The position numbers and the translations under genes are program-made. The notes beneath the pieces were generated by a model. It was not told the origin of the DNA and did no database searches. It worked only from the letters and a program-made list of their open reading frames with translations. A stretch of 64,000 nucleotides of DNA, taken from contig NZ_JANADO010000001.1 in assembly GCF_024199845.1 (NCBI RefSeq), forward strand, positions 3,720,001 through 3,784,000, read 5' to 3'. Of this stretch, positions 51,879 to 60,675 are shown one piece after another (position 1 is the first letter of the stretch; every line of letters starts with the position of its first letter). The DNA comes from Bradyrhizobium sp. CCGB12. GTDB lineage: Bacteria; Pseudomonadota; Alphaproteobacteria; Rhizobiales; Xanthobacteraceae.

Positions 51879-52876
51879 GATGCCGCCGCCTGTCCCTGGT
51901 CCACAGCAGTGAGCTCGCGTTCAGCGCGCCACCACTTAACGAGATCTGCAAGCCCCTGCTCAAGCGAGACAGTGGTGCGGAAACCCAGCAGACGTTCCGC
52001 TTTTCCAGTCGAAGCCAGCCGGCGCGGCACCGGATTAATCGAGCGCTCCGGCGCGAACTCGGGCGTCAGTCTGGGGTGGCCCATCACGGAAGCAAGGGCT
52101 TGAGCAAGCTGCGCCAGGCTCGTTTCGGTACCGCTACCCACGTTGAACACTTCGTCGGTCACCTTTGCCCGGGCTGCCAGTACATTTGCACGGGCAATGT
52201 CGCGCACGTGCACGAAATCCATGGTTTGTTGGCCATCGCCAAAAATGACCGGCGGCAAACCGGCTTCGAGCCGCTCCATCCAGCGGATCAGCACCTCGGT
52301 GTAGCGCCCGTGAATGTCCATGCGGCTGCCATAGACGTTGAAGTAACGGAACGCCACGTAATCAAGGCCGTACATGTCGTTAAAAGTACGAAGCAGGCCT
52401 TCGTTGAACGCCTTTGCCGCGCCATAAAGAGTTCGGTTGTCGTAGGGATTCTGTCGCTCAGTTGTAGGAAACTCCTCCGCCATGCCGTACACGGATGCGG
52501 AAGACGCTGCGATCACCTTCTCGACGTCGTGCTTGACGCAGAGCTCAAGCAGATCGAACGTGGCATCCACCATGACTTCCTTGGCCAGGCGGGGTTCAGC
52601 GGCGCAGTGCGTGATACGCAGCGCGGCCTGATGAAATACGATATCGGCCGCCTTAACCAGGGCTCCCATCAACTTGCCATCGCGTATATCGCCGTGGACC
52701 AGCCGCACCGGTCCGCGTCCCAGCGCTCGCTTGAGATTCGCCGGCCGTCCTCGCACCATGTTGTCGAGGGCGACGATTTCGATGCAGCCTTCGTCGCACA
52801 ACTGATCGACGATATGGGAGCCGATAAACCCCGCTCCGCCCGTAACCAAAATGCGTTTGCCCTTGAGATCGATCAA
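51875..52876 (-). CDS. NAD-dependent epimerase/dehydratase (extended SDR, GalE-like)
   Basis: The gene starts with TTG (GGAGG upstream) that overlaps the stop of the preceding gene. The 333-residue product has the Rossmann motif VTGGAGFIGSHIVDQL, the catalytic serine region ASSASVYG and the YGAAK motif, with the family RYFNVYGSRMD and FGDGQQTMDFVHVRDIA. It belongs with UDP-glucose/GlcNAc 4-epimerases or dehydratases. It is flanked by two aminotransferases, and it may supply the keto substrate of the downstream one. Confidence 0.88.
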   Translation of the reverse strand: MIDLKGKRILVTGGAGFIGSHIVDQLCDEGCIEIVALDNMVRGRPANLKRALGRGPVRLVHGDIRDGKLMGALVKAADIVFHQAALRITHCAAEPRLAKEVMVDATFDLLELCVKHDVEKVIAASSASVYGMAEEFPTTERQNPYDNRTLYGAAKAFNEGLLRTFNDMYGLDYVAFRYFNVYGSRMDIHGRYTEVLIRWMERLEAGLPPVIFGDGQQTMDFVHVRDIARANVLAARAKVTDEVFNVGSGTETSLAQLAQALASVMGHPRLTPEFAPERSINPVPRRLASTGKAERLLGFRTTVSLEQGLADLVKWWRAERELTAVDQGQAAAS

Positions 52877-54048
52877 GACGCCCTCCTATTGCTGGGCTCT
52901 GCTGGAATTTGATCCCGCTCGCGGTCAACACCCCGTGCGAACTCCAGCGGCGCCACCCTCTTTAGAGTGGAGACGACTTCGGCAACCTGCTCCGGCAACA
53001 GCTCCGGATAGATGGGAAGCGAGAGGAACTCGTTCGCGAGCATCTCCGTGACGGGGAGATCGCCAGGCTGATAGCCAAGCTCGGCGTATGCCTTTTGCAG
53101 ATGAACCGGAACCGGATAATGGATCCCGACGTCGATGCCGGCATCCCGCAGCGATCTGAGCGCGTCGTCGCGCCGCGACAACCTGACGGCATACACGTGA
53201 TAGACGTGGCGGCTGTACCGGGGCGGCTGGGGGCAAGCCAATTGAATATCTGACAACAATCGATCGTATCGCTCGGCGAGCGAACGGCGCGCGTCCGTCC
53301 AGGAATCAATATGATTCATCTTGACGTTCAGCACCGCGCCCTGGATGCCGTCCATGCGGTAATTGTATCCGGCAACAACGTGCTTGTACTTGGCCTCCTG
53401 ACCCCAGTCCCGCAGCAGCGACACGCGGCGCACGAGATCGGGCTGATTGGTTACGACTGCCCCACCCTCGCCAAACGCGCCAAGATTTTTGCCGGGATAG
53501 AAGCTGAAGCACCCGAGATCGCCGATCGAACCGGCGCGGCGCCCCTTGTATTCCGCACCGTGCGCCTGCGCCGCATCCTCGATGACGACCAGACCATGAC
53601 GGCGGGCAATCGACATGATTGGATCCATGTCGGCCATCTGTCCATGCAGGTGAACCGGCATGATCGCCTTCGTCCGTGGCGTTATCGCAGCCTCAATCAA
53701 GGCAGGATTCATCGTCCATGTATCGGGATCGACGTCGACGAACACCGGTTTGGCACCGCTGTAGAGAATGGCCGCCGTCGTCGCAACGAAGGTCATCGAA
53801 ACCGTGATGACTTCATCGCCCGGGCCAATGCCGGCCGCGAGCAGCGCAAGGTGCAGTGCCGACGTACCGCTGTTCACCGCACGGCAATGAGCGGTCTGGC
53901 AATACTCGGCAAAGCGCTCCTCGAACGCCGTCACCTCGGGACCGAGCACGAAATGCGCGCTTCCGATGACCCGCGCCACCGCGGCGTCGATCTCAGGCTT
54001 GATTTGGGTGTATTGGGCCTTCAAATCCAGAAATGGTATCAAGGTCAA
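52873..54048 (-). CDS. DegT/DnrJ-family aminotransferase, WbpE-like
   Basis: The 391-residue protein resembles the UDP-3-keto-GlcNAcA aminotransferase WbpE: IPFLDLKAQYTQIKPEIDAA at the start, LGPEVTAFEERFAEY, PLP aspartate in VVIEDAAQAHGAEYKG and lysine in CFSFYPGKNLGAFGEGGAVV. It would use glutamate to aminate a 3-keto uronic acid nucleotide. The start is a TTG (54048). It follows the acetyltransferase gene after an AT-rich promoter tract, and precedes the epimerase gene by overlap. Confidence 0.87.
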   Translation of the reverse strand: MTLIPFLDLKAQYTQIKPEIDAAVARVIGSAHFVLGPEVTAFEERFAEYCQTAHCRAVNSGTSALHLALLAAGIGPGDEVITVSMTFVATTAAILYSGAKPVFVDVDPDTWTMNPALIEAAITPRTKAIMPVHLHGQMADMDPIMSIARRHGLVVIEDAAQAHGAEYKGRRAGSIGDLGCFSFYPGKNLGAFGEGGAVVTNQPDLVRRVSLLRDWGQEAKYKHVVAGYNYRMDGIQGAVLNVKMNHIDSWTDARRSLAERYDRLLSDIQLACPQPPRYSRHVYHVYAVRLSRRDDALRSLRDAGIDVGIHYPVPVHLQKAYAELGYQPGDLPVTEMLANEFLSLPIYPELLPEQVAEVVSTLKRVAPLEFARGVDRERDQIPAEPSNRRAS

Positions 54049-54071
54049 ATCTTTCAGGTGGGGGCTTGAGC

Positions 54072-54107
54072 GATTTAAATTATTTAAATTTATTATTCGA
54101 TTAAATC
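54072..54107. promoter_or_regulatory. AT-rich tract upstream of the WbpE-like gene
   Basis: The sequence ATTTAAATTATTTAAATTTA, continuing to ATTATTCGATTAAATC, is one of the best copies of the recurring AT-rich element. It lies between the aminotransferase start and the acetyltransferase stop, so it may drive an internal promoter. Confidence 0.55.
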
Positions 54108-54148
54108 AAGATAAAAGTATGCGTGCGCGGATCGCCGCTCTAAATGGT

Positions 54149-54661
54149 TTACGGCGTTTGCCCAACAATGCGCTCGCGCCGCAAAACCGGTTCTTCCTCA
54201 GCGAATAACCGTCGCGCAGGCACTCCTGCGACAATCGCGCCCGGCGGGACGTCCCTGGTCACTACTGCCCCGGCACCAACGGACGCGCCGGCGCCTATCG
54301 TTACACCGCACAGAACTGTTGCATTCGAGCCGATGGATGCTCCTCTGCAGACACGAGTGCGCTGCAACGTCCAATCGGAGGCTCCTTGAGGCCGGCCATC
54401 CGCCGTGGTCGCCCTTGGATGCTTGTCGTTCGTAAACATCACCCCATGGCCGACAAACACCTCGTCCTCAATCGTGATTCCCTCGCAGATGAAGCTATGG
54501 GACGAAATTTTGCAGCGTGCTCCGATCGTGGCACCCGCCTGGATTTCGACGAAAGTGCCGATTCTGGTCTCGTCGCCGACCGTGCAGCCATAAAGATTGA
54601 CCAGATCCGGGTGAAAGATCCTGACATCGCGGCCAAGCTGTACATCACTTGTAATCGGCAT
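54149..54661 (-). CDS. Hexapeptide-repeat acetyltransferase, WbpD-like
   Basis: The 170-residue left-handed beta-helix protein is made of hexapeptide repeats (NLYGCTVGDETRIGTFVEIQ, GATIGARCKISSHSFICEG, GVTIGAGASVGAGAVVTRDV). The catalytic histidine is probably in the first half. The length and repeats match WbpD, which acetylates the 3-amino group of UDP-2-acetamido-3-amino uronic acid with acetyl-CoA. It has GGAGACGAGG before the ATG and follows the flippase gene by 27 bases. Confidence 0.85.
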   Translation of the reverse strand: MPITSDVQLGRDVRIFHPDLVNLYGCTVGDETRIGTFVEIQAGATIGARCKISSHSFICEGITIEDEVFVGHGVMFTNDKHPRATTADGRPQGASDWTLQRTRVCRGASIGSNATVLCGVTIGAGASVGAGAVVTRDVPPGAIVAGVPARRLFAEEEPVLRRERIVGQTP

Positions 54662-54688
54662 CCTCGTCTCCAGAATAACTGCAAGGCT

Positions 54689-56164
54689 TTACAGGGGCGA
54701 ACGCGATAGTCGCAGCCTTGGCGTAATGCGAGCAAGACCCGCCACCGCCTGATGAAGCTGATGCAGCAAGGGGTGACCAGTCAGTAGCAGTCCCAGCCAC
54801 CAGCAAAACGCCGCAGCGCACGTTGCCAACGCGAGCCCAGCCAGGGGCGTCAGCAATCCAGCCGCCATCAACGCCGTACAGACGGCGAGGCCGAATGCAG
54901 TTGCCGCCGTCACGAGTACGCTCCTCATCAGCGCCTGCACTAGATCCTTTAGCCCGAAGCGTAGGTGCCGGCTGATAAAGTAAATCGCGACCGCCGCCTG
55001 AAAAGGCAGCGTCAAGAGTGCGGCTCCGGCCACTGCCTGCACGCCAAAGAAGGATGCGCCCAGAACGACAAGAAGCGACGGCGGTAGCGAGATGAAGGAG
55101 GAGATCAACGCATCCCGAACGCTTCCAACGGCGACGAGGACCGGATAACTCAAGCACGCCGCAAAAAGTGCCATGTTCGCAATACACAGCAGGCGCACGA
55201 GCGGCACGATCTCCAGCCAGGTCGGACCGAGCCAAATCGCAATGATCGGCCGGGCCATGAAGGCGACGAACACCAGGAAAGGCCATTGCGCGACGGAAAG
55301 CAGTTGGATCGACTCAAGGTAAACGACCTTCAAGTCCTCCCCGGCTTGGCGCCTTGCGACAATCGCCGGCATGATGACGGGGTTCAGGACCTGCGTGACA
55401 AGCCTGTCAAAAACCTGCGTCAAATTGATCGCGCGGCTGTACAGACCGACGGATGCAAAGTCGAGGATTTTAGCCAAAAACAGCTGGGGCGCCAAGTTGT
55501 AGAAGATATTGATGACGCTGACCCCACTGGAATAAAGGCCAAAACTGACAACGTCGCGGTAGGCGAGAAGCGAGGGACGCAGCGCGCTGGGATCTCGATG
55601 GCCTACCAATAGCGCCAGAGTCAGGGTCACGGTTCCTGCCAGACCACCCCAGACCGGGGCCATATAGCTCAACCCTGCTATCGCAAGTCCAATCGAGACC
55701 AGAGCCGCCGCCACACCAGATACCAAGTTGCAAATGGCCAACGTTCCGAATTTCATGTCTCTTCGTAGCAAGGCAGAAATCGTTCCGGACACCGGCAGGA
55801 GCAGAAAGTTCAGGGCCGAGACCTCGATGGCTCCCTTGAGGCTGTCCTGCGCGAACAACTGCGACAGACCGTCCGCGGCGAGGAACAGAAGACCAGCAAT
55901 TGCGCCCGAAATGACGAACGTGATGGTGAAGGCCGAGCGGACATCTTCCGCCGTCAAGTCGCGCTTCTGAATCAGATAATTTCCGCCTCCGAACTCCTGG
56001 AAGGAGGCCGCAATCACCAGTGCGATGGCGTTGACGACCGCATAGACTCCGAATTCCGCTGGCGACAACAAGCGGGAAAGGACCGCAGTCGCCACAACGA
56101 ACAGGACAAGGCTGCCATAGCGATCGGCCGCCGAAAACAGAATGGAACGTTGGACCGAATTCAT
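54689..56164 (-). CDS. Lipid-linked oligosaccharide flippase (Wzx, MOP superfamily)
   Basis: The 491-residue protein has 12-14 predicted transmembrane helices. It opens with the polysaccharide-biosynthesis motif ILFSAADRYGSLVLFVVATA, and contains LSRLLSPAEFGVYAVVNAI and FGGGNYLIQKRDLT, typical of Wzx/PST flippases of the LPS-exporter type. It moves undecaprenyl-linked repeat units to the periplasm. It lies among the sugar biosynthetic genes, between the acetyltransferase and the Gfo/Idh dehydrogenase. No Wza, Wzc or Wzb homologue lies in the window. Confidence 0.9.
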   Translation of the reverse strand: MNSVQRSILFSAADRYGSLVLFVVATAVLSRLLSPAEFGVYAVVNAIALVIAASFQEFGGGNYLIQKRDLTAEDVRSAFTITFVISGAIAGLLFLAADGLSQLFAQDSLKGAIEVSALNFLLLPVSGTISALLRRDMKFGTLAICNLVSGVAAALVSIGLAIAGLSYMAPVWGGLAGTVTLTLALLVGHRDPSALRPSLLAYRDVVSFGLYSSGVSVINIFYNLAPQLFLAKILDFASVGLYSRAINLTQVFDRLVTQVLNPVIMPAIVARRQAGEDLKVVYLESIQLLSVAQWPFLVFVAFMARPIIAIWLGPTWLEIVPLVRLLCIANMALFAACLSYPVLVAVGSVRDALISSFISLPPSLLVVLGASFFGVQAVAGAALLTLPFQAAVAIYFISRHLRFGLKDLVQALMRSVLVTAATAFGLAVCTALMAAGLLTPLAGLALATCAAAFCWWLGLLLTGHPLLHQLHQAVAGLARITPRLRLSRSPL

Positions 56165-56214
56165 CGTGAAACTGTCGTCTTTCGGCTGATAGCAGTGCCT
56201 GCCCGCATCACGAC

Positions 56215-57276
56215 TTAGGCCGTCGCCCGGGCGCGCTCCCGAACCAGATGCGGTTGCTTGAGGGGGATTGGCTTGCCCTGCGCGGCAATCGAGCGCGACG
56301 CCGCCTCCAGCACCTCAATCACACGCAATGCGGAGACGCCGCCGGAAATCGGCTGGTTACCGGTGCGCACACAATCGACAAAATGCCCGACTTCCGTCTG
56401 CAACGCCTCCTGAGGCGAGATATGCGGAGCCCACATGTCGCCGGCGCGATATCCAATTCGCAATTGGTGTGCATCCTCGCTGCTCGCATCGAGCGTGATT
56501 CCCTTGTCGTAAACCTTGATCTTTTCGGTCGGCTCGAGATCGTCGTAAACGATCATCTTCTTGCTGCCGCCAATGAACGTCTGGCGCACTTTGACAGGCG
56601 AGAGCCAGTTGACGCTCACGTGGGCCACGCATGCGTTGGCAAAGAATAAAGTGATATGCGCCATGTTCTCCGGCGAGCCTGCAACATGGCACGACCCAGT
56701 AGCCGAGACCGCAACCGGCTCCTCATCGAAGATATGGTGGATGATGGAGATATCGTGCACCGCCAAGTCCCAGATCACGTTTACGTCTTTTTGAAACAAG
56801 CCCAGGCTCGAGCGTGTGCTATCGTAATAATAGATGTCTCCGAGCTCTCTCTTCAGCAGTAGCTCACGAATTTTCTGAACCGCTGGGGTATAGAGGAAGG
56901 TGTGGTCGACCATCAGCGTCAATCCGCGCCGGTCGGCCTCTTCGATCAGGAGCATGGCCTGCTCCGCGCTCGGTGCGAGGGGCTTCTCGACCAATACGTG
57001 CTTGCCGGCCCTCAAAGCCGCCATCGCCAGCTCGTAATGTGTGTGCACCGGCGTCGCGATTGCGATTGCCTCGATTGAGGGATTCTTGAGCAGATCCTCA
57101 TAGCGCGCGGTCGTCTGCACCGCCGGGTAAAGCTGCTTTATTGCACCGAGCCTACCTGGGTCCAAATCGCTTACGGCGACGACGCGCGCGGCGGGGTTGG
57201 TCGAAAAATTGCGGACGAGATTGGGGCCCCAATAGCCATATCCCACGACCCCGATTCCCAGCTGGCCATCTTGCAT
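56215..57276 (-). CDS. Gfo/Idh/MocA oxidoreductase, WbpB-like
   Basis: ATG 57276, with GAGG upstream, gives 353 residues. The NAD motif is GVVGYGYWGPNLVRNF. The catalytic lysine is in KHVLVEKPLAPSAEQ, and HTHYELAMAALR and VHDISIIHHIF are as in WbpB-type 3-dehydrogenases. WbpB oxidises the 3-hydroxyl of a UDP-N-acetyl uronic acid, giving the 3-keto substrate for the aminotransferase WbpE. The gene is followed by the flippase and preceded by wecC; together with the WbpD- and WbpE-like genes it completes a di-N-acetyl sugar branch. Confidence 0.88.
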   Translation of the reverse strand: MQDGQLGIGVVGYGYWGPNLVRNFSTNPAARVVAVSDLDPGRLGAIKQLYPAVQTTARYEDLLKNPSIEAIAIATPVHTHYELAMAALRAGKHVLVEKPLAPSAEQAMLLIEEADRRGLTLMVDHTFLYTPAVQKIRELLLKRELGDIYYYDSTRSSLGLFQKDVNVIWDLAVHDISIIHHIFDEEPVAVSATGSCHVAGSPENMAHITLFFANACVAHVSVNWLSPVKVRQTFIGGSKKMIVYDDLEPTEKIKVYDKGITLDASSEDAHQLRIGYRAGDMWAPHISPQEALQTEVGHFVDCVRTGNQPISGGVSALRVIEVLEAASRSIAAQGKPIPLKQPHLVRERARATA

Positions 57277-57314
57277 GCTAACCTCGACCCTTTTGAGAGT
57301 TACGCCTCTATGTC

Positions 57315-58577
57315 TTATGTCCGCGCCGGCATATCCTGCCATATGCCGCGCGTATCGATGACGTCCAGGTGCCGGCGTTCCGCCAACGGCACCATCTTGA
57401 ATTCATCATGATCGACGAGAAGAACCGCGATTTCGCAACTGCGCAGAGCTTCATCGATGTTCACGAACGCGACACGATGATCGGCCAACTGAGGAGGAAG
57501 ACGTCGCAGATTCGGTTCGACAACCTTGATTCGTTCGCCATATTTCGCCGCGAGATGCGTCGCGATCTCCATGGCCGGGCTTTCACGCACATCGTCGACG
57601 TTGGCTTTGAATGTCAGTCCGCAACAGGCGACGCTCGCATAGGGGTGATCGTCGATCAGCGCCTCTGCGCGCTCGATGATCTTGAGCGTCTTGGCGTTAT
57701 TCACTTCCCGACTCGTTCGCATCACGCGTGCGAGATCGGGGGCAGAGTCGATGATGAACCAAGGGTCGACTGCGATACAGTGCCCACCCACTCCCGGTCC
57801 GGGGCGCAATACGTTCACGCGAGGGTGGCGGTTGGCGATATCGATCACCTCCCAGACATTGATGTCGAACCTGTCGCAAATTAGCGAGAGTTCATTGGCA
57901 AATGCGATGTTGGTATCGCGGAAGGCGTTTTCCGTCAGCTTGACCAGCTCGGCCGCTCGCGCCGTCGTGCCGACGCAAGCACCGCGAACGAACATCTTAT
58001 AGAAGCGTTGAGCGAGCCGGGTGCAGGTCGGCGTGATGCCGCCGATGCACCTGTCATTGTTGATAAGCTCGGTCAATATCCGTCCCGGCAGCACCCGCTC
58101 GGGGCAGTAAGCGACGTAGATCGCTCCGTCCTCCTTGCCGTTCACTCCGATGCGGAGATCCGGCCTGCGCTCGACGATCCGCTTTGCGATGGCTTCGGTC
58201 GTCCCAATCGGTGATGTCGATTCGAGAATGACAAGATTGCCAGGCGCGAGGAGATCCACGATGTTGTCGACTGCGGCATTCACGCTCGACAAGTCGGGAC
58301 GGCTCTCGCGATCGATCGGCGTCGGTACTGCGATGATGAAAACGTCGGCCGGCTGTGCCGTTCTGGACGTCGTCAGAGCGCCACTCGACACGACCTTGGA
58401 GACGAGACCGTCGAGATCGGGCTCGGCAATGTGAATTTTGCCAGATGCAACCGTCTCAACAATCCGCTCATTGGTGTCTATGCCGACCACCTGCAGCCCT
58501 CGGCTCGCAATCAATGCGGCAGTGGGCAGCCCAATATAGCCAAGTCCAACGACATTGATCTTTCGAAATTCAGGCAT
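57315..58577 (-). CDS. wecC: UDP-N-acetyl-D-mannosamine 6-dehydrogenase, WecC-like
   Basis: The 420-residue protein is clearly of the WecC subgroup. It begins INVVGLGYIGLPTAALIASR and has IHIAEPDLDGLV, LVILESTSPIGTTE, the AYCPERVLPG block, the catalytic cysteine region PGPGVGGHCIAVDPWF and CCGLTFKANVDDVRESPAME. It converts UDP-ManNAc to UDP-ManNAcA using two NAD+. Its start overlaps the stop of wecB by eight bases. The only other route that fits is UDP-GlcNAc oxidation (WbpA), which the family cannot fully exclude. Confidence 0.9.
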   Translation of the reverse strand: MPEFRKINVVGLGYIGLPTAALIASRGLQVVGIDTNERIVETVASGKIHIAEPDLDGLVSKVVSSGALTTSRTAQPADVFIIAVPTPIDRESRPDLSSVNAAVDNIVDLLAPGNLVILESTSPIGTTEAIAKRIVERRPDLRIGVNGKEDGAIYVAYCPERVLPGRILTELINNDRCIGGITPTCTRLAQRFYKMFVRGACVGTTARAAELVKLTENAFRDTNIAFANELSLICDRFDINVWEVIDIANRHPRVNVLRPGPGVGGHCIAVDPWFIIDSAPDLARVMRTSREVNNAKTLKIIERAEALIDDHPYASVACCGLTFKANVDDVRESPAMEIATHLAAKYGERIKVVEPNLRRLPPQLADHRVAFVNIDEALRSCEIAVLLVDHDEFKMVPLAERRHLDVIDTRGIWQDMPART

Positions 58578-59694
58578 CGAGGAGAACCTTCACAATCCGC
58601 TCGCTCGCGTGACCATCACCGAATGGATTGTGCGAACGCGCCATGGCAGCATAAGTCTCGTCATCGTCGAGCAGGCGAAAGGTCTCCCCAACGATCCTGT
58701 CGTAGTTCGCACCAACCAGCCGTGCCGTTCCCGCCTCCACCCCTTCGGGGCGCTCGGTGGTATCGCGCATCACCAGGACTGGTTTACCGAAGGTCGGAGC
58801 CTCCTCCTGGACGCCGCCCGAATCCGTCAGGACCAAATGCGACAGCGACAGCAGGCTCACGAAATCAGTGTATTCCTGAGGGGAAATAAGAACGACGCGC
58901 GGGTGATCCGACAGCCGGGACGCAAACAGGTCGCGGACGTTCGGATTCGGATGCACGGGAAGCACCACAGCAACGTCCTCCCTCCGCAGGATCGTCTCCA
59001 GCGCGTTCACGATGTTGACGACGCCGCCTCCGAAGTTTTCCCGGCGGTGGCAGGTCACCAGGATGATGCGTCGATTACCATGGCGCTGCTTGATGCCGTC
59101 CCAGCGGCTCGACAGACCTGGATCGGATTCGACCATGGCTTTCGCGAGAATGAGAGCATCCACCACCGTGTTGCCGGTGACGTGGATGCGGTCATCCGAA
59201 ACATTTTCAGAACGTAACGCGCGCGCGGCACGCTCTGTGGGAGCAAAATGCTGATCGGCGATCGAACCAACGATCTTGCGGTTCACCTCTTCGGGCCACG
59301 GCGCGAAGATGTCGCCGCTGCGCAGTCCCGCCTCGACGTGCGAGACCGGTATGCGGTGATAATAGGATGCCAGTGCACCCGCCATGGCTGTCGCCGTGTC
59401 GCCTTGGACGATGACCCTGGTGGGCTTGACCTTCTCGAGGAGCTCGCCGATCTGCCCGAGCAGCCGAGCGGTCAGATGATCCAGCGTCTGATTGGCTGTC
59501 ATGACGTTCAGGTCGAAGTCAGGGACCACCTTGGCCAGCTTCAGCACCTGATCAAGCAACTGTCGATGCTGTGCCGTCGCACAGATCGTCAGGGAGATAT
59601 CCTTGCTCTTCTCCGCCTTGAGCCGGTTGATGATCGGAAAGAGCTTGATTGCCTCAGGCCGTGTTCCCAGAAGGATGAAAAAATGCTTGCGCAC
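58570..59694 (-). CDS. wecB: UDP-N-acetylglucosamine 2-epimerase (non-hydrolysing), WecB-like
   Basis: The 374-residue protein starts with GTG, seven bases from a GGAGG. It matches WecB/MnaA: LLGTRPEAIKLFPIINRL, AQHRQLLDQVLKL, VQGDTATAMA, HVEAGLRSGDIFAPWPEEVN, VTCHRRENFGGG and TDSGGVQEEAPTFGKPVLVM. It interconverts UDP-GlcNAc and UDP-ManNAc. The gene order wecG-wecB-wecC gives a complete UDP-ManNAcA synthesis and transfer cassette like that of enterobacterial common antigen. Confidence 0.92.
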   Translation of the reverse strand: MRKHFFILLGTRPEAIKLFPIINRLKAEKSKDISLTICATAQHRQLLDQVLKLAKVVPDFDLNVMTANQTLDHLTARLLGQIGELLEKVKPTRVIVQGDTATAMAGALASYYHRIPVSHVEAGLRSGDIFAPWPEEVNRKIVGSIADQHFAPTERAARALRSENVSDDRIHVTGNTVVDALILAKAMVESDPGLSSRWDGIKQRHGNRRIILVTCHRRENFGGGVVNIVNALETILRREDVAVVLPVHPNPNVRDLFASRLSDHPRVVLISPQEYTDFVSLLSLSHLVLTDSGGVQEEAPTFGKPVLVMRDTTERPEGVEAGTARLVGANYDRIVGETFRLLDDDETYAAMARSHNPFGDGHASERIVKVLLDA

Positions 59695-59697
59695 GCC

Positions 59698-60492
59698 TCA
59701 ACCTCCGATCCGGCTCGGACCCGGCGGCACGGCGCCCGGCGCGTCGAGCGCATGCTGAATCAAATGCCTGATGACTGCTTGCGCTAGGACGCCCGCAAAC
59801 ACCGTGTTCGTCTTGGCGTATCGCCACCACATCCGGCCCGGCTCTTGATAGACGCGGTACAGCCATTCGAGACCGAGCTTCTGAAGCTGCACCGGCGCGC
59901 GCCGCACGGTGCCTGCTAGAACGTCGAACGCCCCGCCCACCCCCATGATGAAGGGTACGCCGAGATCGTCGCGATGGGCGGCGAGAAAGCGCTCCTTCCG
60001 AGGCGTCGGCATGCCGATGAAAAGGCAATCAGCCCCACTGGTTTGGATGTCACGGACGACGTCATTCTCCTCCTCGCGCTTGAAGTAACCGTCGTGCCAG
60101 CCCGCAAAGGCAAGTGAAGGATGCCTCTTGCATGCGACCTGCAGGGCTTGGTGCAGAACCGCGGGAGTGGCGCCCAGGAAATAGGGCTTAAAACCTTCCT
60201 GCGCACATGCCGCGAGCAACTCGGCAAGGAGATCGACGCCAGCGACCCGCGATGCCGCCGGAAGTCCCAGCGCTCGCGCGCCCCAAAGAATTCCCATCCC
60301 GTCGATACCGACGACATCGCTGTTGGCAACGTCGGCCGCGAGTACGGGATCCGATCGCATATTGACCAGTTTGGCGACGTTGAGCGCCACATGTTGCACT
60401 CGTCGCCGGCTACGCATGGCACCGCAGGCCAGATCGACTGTTTCCGCCATCGTCAGCAGGTCAACGGGGCATCCCAGAAATGAGGCGCGCAT
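59698..60492 (-). CDS. wecG: WecG/TagA/CpsF-family glycosyltransferase (GT26)
   Basis: The 264-residue protein has the family motifs: VGIDGMGILWGARALGLP, PYFLGATPAVLHQA, LFIGMPTPRKERF and GVGGAFDVLAGTVRRAP followed by LGLEWLYRVYQEP. WecG transfers ManNAcA from UDP-ManNAcA to a lipid-linked GlcNAc; CpsF and TagA members transfer other sugars. Because it lies directly before wecB and wecC, ManNAcA (or its derivative) transfer is likely. It is the first gene of the unit; an AT-rich tract lies upstream. Confidence 0.88.
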   Translation of the reverse strand: MRASFLGCPVDLLTMAETVDLACGAMRSRRRVQHVALNVAKLVNMRSDPVLAADVANSDVVGIDGMGILWGARALGLPAASRVAGVDLLAELLAACAQEGFKPYFLGATPAVLHQALQVACKRHPSLAFAGWHDGYFKREEENDVVRDIQTSGADCLFIGMPTPRKERFLAAHRDDLGVPFIMGVGGAFDVLAGTVRRAPVQLQKLGLEWLYRVYQEPGRMWWRYAKTNTVFAGVLAQAVIRHLIQHALDAPGAVPPGPSRIGG

Positions 60493-60675
60493 CGGAACCT
60501 AACTCCTAGAAAATTCGATCAATTTTAAAGTTGGCATTTAACATTATTATTGAGATAATACGCACGCGGCATTTAATTGCAAGTTTTAAATCGAGCGAAT
60601 GCTGCGGCAAAACACGAGGCCGACGCCAAATGAGCAGACAAACCTCCAGCCAGAATTAAATGAAGGATTTAACTG
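60493..60675. promoter_or_regulatory. AT-rich divergent promoter between wecG and GT2
   Basis: The stretch contains several TTAAA/ATTAA elements: TCAATTTTAAAG, CATTTAACATTATTATTGAG, CATTTAATTGCAAGTTTTAA and GAATTAAATGAAGGATTTAA. It serves wecG on one side and the GT2 at 60676 on the other. Confidence 0.5.
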
